A DNA stretch of 64,000 bases from Aminobacter sp. J41 (GTDB taxonomy: Bacteria > Pseudomonadota > Alphaproteobacteria > Rhizobiales > Rhizobiaceae), in assembly GCF_000526635.1 (NCBI RefSeq), contig NZ_JAGL01000002.1:1-64000 (forward strand), read 5' to 3'. The translations under genes and the position numbers were made by a program. The notes below the pieces were generated by a model. That model was not told the DNA's origin, made no database searches, and saw nothing but the letters and a program-made list of their open reading frames with translations. Positions 58,157 through 64,000 of the stretch are shown one piece after another (the first letter of the stretch is position 1; each line of letters opens with the position of its first letter).

Positions 58157-59215
58157 ATGACGGATTTCATTGCAAAGGCGGTTCTGAAGCGCGACGTTTT
58201 CTCGGAAACGCAGAAGGGGTATCTGGCCGGCGAACCTGACAAGGTGGTGATCCGCCGTGTCGTGACCGCCTCGCCGATCTGGACGCGTCCGCTCGCCTGG
58301 ATTCTTGCGCGCCGCGAGATTGCCGCGTTACGTGCGGTAAAGGGAATTGAAGGCACGCCGCAGCTGATCAATACGGATAAGGATGGGCTCGAGCGCACCT
58401 GGACCGAAGGCGCGCCGCTGCACCTCGCCCGCCCCTCCTCACGCGAGTTCTACAAGGATGCATTCCGGCTGCTGCGGCAACTGCGCCGCGCCGGCATCAC
58501 CCACAACGACCTTGCAAAGCCGCAGAACTGGCTGATGACGCCGGAAGGCCGCGCATCGGTCATCGACTTCCAGCTCGCCTCGCGCCACCGGCGCCGCGGC
58601 GCCCTCTACCGCTTCATGGCCTATGAGGACTTCCGCCACCTGCTGAAGCAGATGCGCTCCTTCGCGCCGGATCTGATGACGCCCACCGGCAAGCGCATCC
58701 TCGCCCGCCGCTCGCTGCCGAGCCGCATCTGGATGGCGACCGGCAAGAAGGTCTACAACCTGATCACCCGCGGCATCTTCAACTGGTCAGACGGCGAAGG
58801 TACCGGCGACCGCCTTCAGCACGAGGGCGAGATCATCACCGCCGCTCTGCAGAAGGTGCCGGGTGTGCGCGACGTTGCGCTCACCCTCTACCCGCTGCCG
58901 CGCAAGGGCGTCGGCCTCTACGCCTTTGTGGAGGCTGATGGCGACATCAGCGCCCAGCTGCGCGCCTCGCAGGACAATCTGGATAACGGCGCGCGCGCCG
59001 ACCTCGTTCAGCAGGTCGCTGCCCTGCCCCGCACCGCCGAGGGCGAGGTCCGCCATGACCTTCTCAGCCTCGTTGCGATGAACCAGATCCCGGACCTCAC
59101 CGCGATCATCGAACGGGATCCGGCGCTCGCCGCCATCGTGTCGCCGATAATTGCCGGCAGGCTCAACTTCACCGACCGGCGCATCAGCCGGCTCGAAACG
59201 GCAACCAACGCGTAG
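58157..59215 (+). CDS. Protein/LPS kinase-like domain fused to an acyl-CoA-synthetase C-terminal-like domain
   Basis: The 352 residues hold two parts. Residues about 20-200 resemble small bacterial kinases of the RIO/LPS type: catalytic loop HNDLAKPQNW (His116-Asn124) and metal motif DFQ (137-139, where DFG is usual). Residues about 218-305 resemble the mobile C-terminal domain of adenylate-forming enzymes (VPGVRDVALTLYPLPRKGVGLYAF, then LPRTAEGEVRHDLL). In true ligases the last motif is PxTxxGKxxR with a catalytic Lys; here that place is Glu297, so ligase chemistry is unlikely. The target is unknown. The start at 58157 is chosen from the family-like MTDFIAKAVL. Confidence 0.7.
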   Translation: MTDFIAKAVLKRDVFSETQKGYLAGEPDKVVIRRVVTASPIWTRPLAWILARREIAALRAVKGIEGTPQLINTDKDGLERTWTEGAPLHLARPSSREFYKDAFRLLRQLRRAGITHNDLAKPQNWLMTPEGRASVIDFQLASRHRRRGALYRFMAYEDFRHLLKQMRSFAPDLMTPTGKRILARRSLPSRIWMATGKKVYNLITRGIFNWSDGEGTGDRLQHEGEIITAALQKVPGVRDVALTLYPLPRKGVGLYAFVEADGDISAQLRASQDNLDNGARADLVQQVAALPRTAEGEVRHDLLSLVAMNQIPDLTAIIERDPALAAIVSPIIAGRLNFTDRRISRLETATNA

Positions 59216-59290
59216 GCTTTCCGCGTTCGCACAGAACAAGATGCGAACAAAGTCTGGCCTTTCCGTTTAGAATCACTACATTCCAGCGAC

Positions 59291-61885
59291 ATGCCAGGCT
59301 TCGCCGACGACATACCCTTCTTTGATGAGGACGATCTGCCGCCCCGCCCCGCTGCGGCGTCTGCGCCTGCGGGTGGACCTGCGGGCGGCATTGCCGCGCG
59401 TGCCATGGCCGCACGCCAGGGCGGCAACCGCGCACCCGATTATCTCTCCGGCCTGAACCCGGAACAGCGACTCGCGGTCGAGACGACCGAAGGTCCGGTG
59501 CTGGTGCTCGCCGGCGCGGGCACCGGCAAGACGCGCGTACTGACGACCCGCATCGGCCATATTCTTGCCACCGGCAAGGCGTGGCCGTCGCAGATCCTTG
59601 CGGTGACCTTCACCAACAAGGCGGCGCGCGAAATGAAGCAGCGCATCGGCGTGCTCGTCGGCGAGGCGGTCGAGGGGATGCCGTGGCTCGGCACCTTCCA
59701 CTCGATCGGCGTCAAGATTCTCCGCCGTCATGCGGAACTGGCGGGGCTGCGCTCCGACTTCACCATCCTCGACACCGACGACGTCATTCGGCTGATCAAG
59801 CAGCTCATCCAGGCCGAGGGCCTCGACGATAAGCGCTGGCCCGCGCGCCAGTTCGCCCAGATGATCGACGCCTGGAAGAACAAGGGCCTGTCGCCCGACG
59901 AAATTCCGGAAGGCGATGCGCGCGCATTCGGCAATGGGCGCGGCCGCGAGCTCTACCGCGCCTATCAGGAGCGGCTGACTACGCTGAACGCCTGTGACTT
60001 CGGCGACCTGCTTTGCCACCCGATCCGTATCCTGCGCAGCAACCCGGACATCCTGCGCGAGTACCACCAGAAGTTCCGCTACATCCTGGTCGATGAGTAC
60101 CAGGACACCAACACGGCGCAGTACATGTGGCTGCGACTGCTGGCTCAGCGGCCGAGCAAGATGCGTCCGACAGACGCTCCGGCTACCGGCCGCGAGGCCG
60201 AACGGCTTATCGCCGGAGAAGAGCGCACGACCGTCAACATCTGCTGCGTTGGCGACGACGACCAGTCGATCTACGGCTGGCGCGGCGCGGAGGTCGACAA
60301 CATCCTGCGCTTCGAGCGCGATTTCCCGGGGGCGACCGTCATCCGTCTTGAGCGCAATTACCGCTCTACCGCACACATTCTGGGCGCCGCATCGCACCTC
60401 ATCGCCCACAATGAAGGCCGCCTCGGCAAGACGCTCTTCACCGAGAAGCCCAACCCGGACGATCCTAAGGTGATGGTTCATGCGGCCTGGGACTCGGAAG
60501 AGGAAGCCCGCGCCGTCGGCGAGGAGATCGAGGCGCTGCAGCGCAAGCAGCACAACCTCAACGATATGGCGATCCTCGTGCGCGCCTCGTTCCAGATGCG
60601 CGAGTTCGAAGACCGCTTCGTCACGCTCGGGGTCAACTACCGCGTCATCGGCGGCCCTCGCTTCTACGAGCGCCAGGAAATTCGCGATGCGATGGCCTAT
60701 TTCCGCGTAATCGCCAATCCCGGAGACGACCTCGCCTTCGAGCGCATCGTCAACGTGCCGAAGCGCGGTCTTGGCGAGGCTGCAATCCGGCAGGTCCACG
60801 ATGCTGCCCGCGCCCTTGGCGTGCCGATGCTGGAGGCCGCGGGCCGGCTTGCCGAAAGCGACGAGCTGAAGCCGAAGCCGCGCGCGGCACTGCGCGAGGT
60901 GGTGGCGAACTTTGCCCGCTGGCGCGACCTCCTCAACAATACGCCGCATACCGAGCTTGCCGAGACGGTGCTGGAGGAATCCGGCTACACCGACATGTGG
61001 AAGAACGACAAGTCGCCGGATGCGCCGACGCGGCTCGAGAACCTCAAAGAGCTCATTCGCTCGATGGAAGAGTACGAGTCGCTGCGGAGCTTCCTCGAGC
61101 ACGTCGCGCTCGTCATGGACGCCGAGCAGAATGAGGAGCTCGACGCCGTCAACATCATGACGCTCCACTCGGCCAAGGGCCTCGAGTTCGACACGGTGTT
61201 TCTACCGGGCTGGGAGGAAGGCCTCTTCCCGCACCAGCGCGCGCTCGACGAGGGCGGACGCTCCGGCCTCGAGGAAGAACGCCGCCTCGCCTATGTCGGC
61301 CTGACGCGCGCCAAGCGGAACCTGCACATCTGGTTCACCTCGAACCGCCGCATCCATGGCCTGTGGCAGTCGACGATCCCGTCACGGTTCCTGGAAGAGC
61401 TGCCCGAGCAGCACATCGAGATTGCGGAAACGAGCTCGAGCTACGGCGGCTACGGCACGGGCTATGGTAGCCAGATCGGCGGCCGCAATCCGTATGGCGC
61501 CTCGCGCTTCGACAACGCCGGCCAGGGCTCGTTCAACAACAGCTACTCGACGCCCGGCTGGCAGCGCGCCCAGCAGAACCGCAACGAGGCGACCAACCGC
61601 AACTGGGGCTCCCGCTCGGGCCATGCGGTCGAGCGCATCGGCTATGGCGAAGTCGATTCCGGCTATGGCGCCGGCCGCACCTCGGTAAAGGGTCGCACAA
61701 TCGAGGGTGAGCTGGTCGCCAAGTCGGTGACGACGACGGAGTCGCCGTTCAAGGTTGGCGACAGGGTGTTCCACCAAAAGTTCGGCAATGGCAACGTCGC
61801 CGCGATCGAGGGCAACAAGCTTACGATCGACTTCGACAAGGCCGGCCAGAAGCGCGTACTCGACGGATTCGTGACGGCGGTGTGA
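59291..61885 (+). CDS. uvrD: UvrD/PcrA-type superfamily I DNA helicase
   Basis: The 864-residue 3'-5' helicase acts in nucleotide excision and mismatch repair and in clearing proteins from DNA. Motifs are LNPEQRLAVETTEGPVLVLAG, Walker A GAGTGKTR (about 76-83), TFTNKAAREM, VDEYQDTN (motif II), VGDDDQSIYGWRGA (motif III), and VNIMTLHSAKGLEFDTVF (motif V). An insert of about 35 residues lies between motifs II and III. The C-terminal tail (about 705-864) is Gly/Ser/Tyr-rich with a final Tudor-like FKVGDRVFHQKFGNGNVAAIEG (in two parts), as in PcrA. It stands alone. Confidence 0.93.
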   Translation: MPGFADDIPFFDEDDLPPRPAAASAPAGGPAGGIAARAMAARQGGNRAPDYLSGLNPEQRLAVETTEGPVLVLAGAGTGKTRVLTTRIGHILATGKAWPSQILAVTFTNKAAREMKQRIGVLVGEAVEGMPWLGTFHSIGVKILRRHAELAGLRSDFTILDTDDVIRLIKQLIQAEGLDDKRWPARQFAQMIDAWKNKGLSPDEIPEGDARAFGNGRGRELYRAYQERLTTLNACDFGDLLCHPIRILRSNPDILREYHQKFRYILVDEYQDTNTAQYMWLRLLAQRPSKMRPTDAPATGREAERLIAGEERTTVNICCVGDDDQSIYGWRGAEVDNILRFERDFPGATVIRLERNYRSTAHILGAASHLIAHNEGRLGKTLFTEKPNPDDPKVMVHAAWDSEEEARAVGEEIEALQRKQHNLNDMAILVRASFQMREFEDRFVTLGVNYRVIGGPRFYERQEIRDAMAYFRVIANPGDDLAFERIVNVPKRGLGEAAIRQVHDAARALGVPMLEAAGRLAESDELKPKPRAALREVVANFARWRDLLNNTPHTELAETVLEESGYTDMWKNDKSPDAPTRLENLKELIRSMEEYESLRSFLEHVALVMDAEQNEELDAVNIMTLHSAKGLEFDTVFLPGWEEGLFPHQRALDEGGRSGLEEERRLAYVGLTRAKRNLHIWFTSNRRIHGLWQSTIPSRFLEELPEQHIEIAETSSSYGGYGTGYGSQIGGRNPYGASRFDNAGQGSFNNSYSTPGWQRAQQNRNEATNRNWGSRSGHAVERIGYGEVDSGYGAGRTSVKGRTIEGELVAKSVTTTESPFKVGDRVFHQKFGNGNVAAIEGNKLTIDFDKAGQKRVLDGFVTAV

Positions 61886-61993
61886 GCGCCGCGAGCCTGG
61901 CACGCACAAGTTGAAGCGAGGGCGCGCCTCTATGCCCCTTCACTCATCGTGTTGATGCTTGGCGCGGACGCTTGCGCCGCACTGCAGCGTGAT

Positions 61994-62206
61994 CGTTCAG
62001 GCCTGGATCCCCTGCTCGGGCCCGCTTCGCGGGCTTGGCGGGGATGACGAAGATGGGCACGTAAGCGCCCCACAGGGCAGAGCGCTTCCGCAGCACAGCC
62101 AGAAGCACCTAGGCGCCCATGGCTTCCACTCCCGCTCAATATCCGGAAAACCCTACCTTTTCTCATCGTCATGCTCGGGCTTGACCCGAGCATCCATGCC
62201 TGAACG
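61994..62206. repeat. MITE-like palindromic repeat unit with terminal inverted repeats
   Basis: CGTTCAGGCCTGGATCC at 61994 is matched in inverted orientation by CATCCATGCCTGAACG ending at 62206. Inside are the GCCCGCTTCGCGGGC hairpin also found near base 280, and a second palindrome ATGCTCGGG-CTTGA-CCCGAGCAT (62171-62193). No transposase is encoded. Similar short elements are known as dispersed repeats in rhizobial genomes. Confidence 0.6.
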
Positions 62207-62454
62207 GTCAGAACTGGACGCAGCCGCCGACACCGCGCTTCGACGAGAACCAGCCTTCCGTTACTACAACCTTCCACACGCTAAGAATGTGAGACAGAAT
62301 AATTCGACTTTTACGTGTATTTTAGTAGTCTCACAACTGCAGGCAATGGTGCCTGTATCTTCCGCTCCATGCGGTTTACCTCCGGGCCCCTTCCGTCACA
62401 CTACCCCCGCGGCGGAAGGGGCGCCGAAGCCGAAATTCTCCGCAACGTCCAGGC

Positions 62455-62480
62455 AACAAAAAACCGGCCCGAGGCCGGTT
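62455..62480 (-). terminator. Rho-independent terminator (minus strand)
   Basis: On the minus strand AACCGGCC-TCG-GGCCGGTT is followed by TTTTGTT, a canonical intrinsic terminator. It ends whatever transcript covers the two hairpins upstream, either the 3' part of the secreted-protein mRNA or a separate small RNA. Confidence 0.85.
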
Positions 62481-62630
62481 GTTCCGTTCATAGGGTGGTC
62501 GAAGGGAGACGGGAAGGCCCGCCATTCCCTTCGACCTGAGCGCCTCCCGTTAGCGGGGGGCGGGGATCGGGAGGCGCTCGCCGATGGGCGCAAGACCTCA
62601 GCGGGAGGAGGTGGAGGGTGGCCTCAGGAC
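62455..62630 (-). ncRNA. Candidate structured 3'UTR or small RNA with three stem-loops
   Basis: Read on the minus strand, the order is: a C-rich single-stranded stretch with CCTCCTCCC (anti-Shine-Dalgarno, 62603-62611); an 11-bp stem AGCGCCTCCCG/CGGGAGGCGCT (62539-62549, 62568-62578); a 10-bp stem GTCGAAGGGA/TCCCTTCGAC (62498-62507, 62526-62535); and the intrinsic terminator (62455-62480). The anti-SD motif is typical of riboregulators in Hyphomicrobiales. No separate promoter was identified, so processing from the upstream mRNA is equally possible. Confidence 0.35.
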
Positions 62631-62645
62631 CCTGCGCCCGACCGG

Positions 62646-63011
62646 TTAGTGCCGGCGGCGACCAGAGGACTGGGACTGGACCTTGCTCCAGGAATTGCCG
62701 AACGAACCACCGCCGATGATGCCGTTGCCCACCGCGTTCTGGCTGCCGGTGACGTTGCCATGGCCTACATTGTTGTTGTTGCCCTTTACGATGCCGGAAA
62801 CAACATTGCCGCTGAGGATGTTGGCGTTGTTGAGCAGCCCGATCCCGCTCAGAAGGGCAATGTTGCCCGTCTGCACCGACGGCGAAATGTTGACGAAGCC
62901 GCCATAGGACGACTGGGTAGTTCCGCTCTTGCCCCAGCCTCCGGCCATGGCCGGAACGGCGGCGAAGGTCAGCGTCGAGGATAGCGCAGCGAATGCAATC
63001 AGCTTCAGCAT
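62646..63011 (-). CDS. Secreted Asn/Gly-rich protein of unknown function
   Basis: The 121-residue protein starts at the ATG after GGGAGAAGTCTA and has a clean signal peptide (AALSSTLTFAAVPAMA). The mature chain is almost free of charge and rich in Gly, Asn, Ser and Val, with loose repeats of the form N-[VI]-x-x-G-N (NILSGNVV, GNNNNVGHGN, GSQNAVGNG). It ends in a basic SSGRRRH. The composition recalls curlin-type or other self-assembling surface proteins, but the curlin repeat itself is not clearly present. The upstream region is strikingly AT-rich for this genome. Confidence 0.65.
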   Translation of the reverse strand: MLKLIAFAALSSTLTFAAVPAMAGGWGKSGTTQSSYGGFVNISPSVQTGNIALLSGIGLLNNANILSGNVVSGIVKGNNNNVGHGNVTGSQNAVGNGIIGGGSFGNSWSKVQSQSSGRRRH

Positions 63012-63194
63012 TAGACTTCTCCCTTGGTAATCGAAGTCTTCTGCCCAGCGGTTAATCTCCGAGCCAGAGAAAATCACTAACGGAAAATTAATACAATCGA
63101 AAATTGCAGAGTAACTCAAGTACACGCACGAAACATTCGATTAATACTAATGCGCGTAATTTAATTTAAATTTTATACAAGCAAGGAAGCAGCC

Positions 63195-63824
63195 TCAGAT
63201 CTTCCATTTCTCGATGAATTCCATAGGCGACAGCACCTGCATGTCGGGAATGGCTTCGGCCAGCTTTTCCTCCGGCCAGTCCCACCAGGCGAGCGCCTTG
63301 AGCGCCGTGGCCACGTCATCATCGAAGCGCATGCGGATGCGCCGTGCAGGGACGCCCGCAACGATCTCGTAGTCGCCCACCGGCTTCGTTACCACGGCGT
63401 TCGCGCCGATCACCGCTCCGTCGCCGACCGTCACGCCTGGCATGATGACGGCGCCGTGCCCGATCCACACGTCGTTGCCAATCGTGACCTGCTTCGCACG
63501 GCGGCGCTCGCGAAACTCCTGGTCGACGCCCTGGAATTTGAAGAACTCATTCGGGCGGTAGGTGATCTTGTGCGTCGACACCCGCTCCATCGGGTGCTCC
63601 AGCGCGTTGATCCGCACATTCGCGGCAATCGAGCAGAATTTTCCGATGGTGGTGTAGATCGCCTCGCCGTGGCGCTCGAAATAGCTGAAGTCGCCGACCT
63701 TCACCTCGCGCAGCACGACGCGCTCGCCGATGACGACGTGGCGGCCGAGCTTGCAGGATTTCAATTCCGCGGTGGGATGAATGCGCGGGTCGCCATGCGG
63801 CGCCCCCGCCTTTTCCTTGGACAT
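63195..63824 (-). CDS. Left-handed beta-helix (hexapeptide) acyltransferase
   Basis: The 209-residue protein is built from hexapeptide turns (IHPTAELKSCKLGRHVVIGERV, then IGNDVWIGHGAVIMPGVTVGDGAVIGANAVVT in two parts) with a catalytic-type His loop (INALEHPMERVSTHKITYRP). It resembles XAT/chloramphenicol acetyltransferase-like enzymes. It is closest in form to the DapH/LpxA-type transferase often found in rhizobial phosphonate (phn) clusters, though no phn gene is visible here. The substrate is unknown. The ATG at 63824 is 2 bases from the end of the upstream cytochrome gene. Confidence 0.85.
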   Translation of the reverse strand: MSKEKAGAPHGDPRIHPTAELKSCKLGRHVVIGERVVLREVKVGDFSYFERHGEAIYTTIGKFCSIAANVRINALEHPMERVSTHKITYRPNEFFKFQGVDQEFRERRRAKQVTIGNDVWIGHGAVIMPGVTVGDGAVIGANAVVTKPVGDYEIVAGVPARRIRMRFDDDVATALKALAWWDWPEEKLAEAIPDMQVLSPMEFIEKWKI

Positions 63825-63826
63825 GA

Positions 63827-64000
63827 TCAGTCTCGGGTCATCAGCATCCGCATCAGGACGTCCGAGCGGAAGACGAAGTGCTGCACCAGCGCGCCGGCAA
63901 TGTGGAGAACAACCACAGCGAGCAGCAACAGCTTGAGGATGTTGTGGGCGGCGGCCGCACCACCAAGGCTGCCGAACCAGGCGGCAGCGCCCGACATCGG
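63827..64000 (-). CDS. Cytochrome b561-family protein, C-terminal end (cut by window edge)
   Basis: The frame enters from the right edge and gives 57 residues before TGA. It contains AHNILKLLLLAVVVLHIAG (last membrane helix with a haem-type His) and ends ALVQHFVFRSDVLMRMLMTRD, the usual ending of bacterial cytochrome b561 proteins, which move electrons from quinol to periplasmic acceptors or superoxide. The rest of the gene lies outside the window. It is directly upstream of the acyltransferase gene, so the two may be cotranscribed. Confidence 0.8.
   Translation of the reverse strand, partial: PMSGAAAWFGSLGGAAAAHNILKLLLLAVVVLHIAGALVQHFVFRSDVLMRMLMTRD

Larger units (their letters stand above)
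61886..62645. other. Repeat- and hairpin-rich intergenic region
   Basis: This 760-base region separates convergent genes and has no credible ORF. Its left half holds a unit with inverted ends (61994-62206) built from two rhizobial palindromes. Its right half, read on the minus strand, contains three strong stem-loops ending in a rho-independent terminator (62455-62578), preceded by a C-rich stretch with CCTCCTCCC at 62603-62611. Confidence 0.7.

Noticed and set aside
59276-61168. 630-codon minus-strand frame opposite the helicase gene
   Set aside because: It is antisense to a UvrD-type helicase gene with all SF1 motifs, and its translation is the usual Arg/Val/Leu-rich shadow.

Overview
The window is GC-rich, densely packed DNA with the gene content of an alphaproteobacterium of the order Hyphomicrobiales (Rhizobiales), most like the Mesorhizobium/Phyllobacteriaceae group. 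This placement rests on family resemblance (crcB-rarA-Do protease order, TamA/TamB, DUF1127, DUF1194, DUF3772 channel, rhizobial intergenic palindromes), not on a database search. I see no rRNA, tRNA or CRISPR array. The left edge carries only the 3' end of an IS110-type transposase.

Layout. 1-3.5 kb: transposase tail, then a minus-strand operon for a Do-like protease, RarA and the fluoride channel CrcB. 3.7-9.2 kb: a peptide/opine-type ABC importer with a fused two-domain ATPase whose linker holds a perfect 38-bp inverted repeat. 9.2-14.6 kb: a TSUP permease, a VOC protein, two valine/isobutyrate catabolism genes (acyl-CoA dehydrogenase, mmsB) and a class III aminotransferase. 15.8-25.9 kb: a corrinoid methyl-transfer island. 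25.9-31.9 kb: LysR/DUF1127 pair, a GlxA/GbdR-type regulator, a vWA protein and a dimethylglycine dehydrogenase-like flavoprotein. 32-38.8 kb: mechanosensitive channel, nitroreductase, aminotransferase, PPi-type phosphofructokinase. 38.8-43.4 kb: homoprotocatechuate (hpa) meta-cleavage operon with a palindromic operator. 43.7-50 kb: tamA-tamB. 50-64 kb: second TSUP permease, pyrE, a large AsmA-like protein, a GlcD-like oxidase, a thioesterase, a kinase fused to an acyl-CoA-synthetase C-terminal-like domain, UvrD-type helicase, a repeat-rich intergenic region, a secreted Asn/Gly-rich protein, a hexapeptide acyltransferase and the end of a cytochrome b561.

The most interesting block is 15.7-25.9 kb. 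It encodes, as separate proteins, the homocysteine-, corrinoid- and methyltetrahydrofolate-binding modules that cobalamin-dependent methionine synthase (MetH) normally carries in one chain. It also has a RACo/RamA-like reductive activator in place of the SAM reactivation domain, a non-pyrrolysine MttB-type methyltransferase, an Fe-S protein, a DUF1638 protein and a small 'virulence factor' family protein. Two of the transcription units share a 22-bp palindromic operator. Four of the enzymes share an Arg/Gly/Ala-rich terminal tail that none of these folds needs for catalysis. With the dimethylglycine dehydrogenase and GbdR-like regulator next door, the simplest reading is an aerobic system that moves methyl groups from quaternary amines (probably glycine betaine) and methyl-THF onto homocysteine. 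A split MetH of this kind has, as I recall, been shown genetically in marine Alphaproteobacteria; the shared tail, the Fe-S partner and the paired operators are what I would follow up here.
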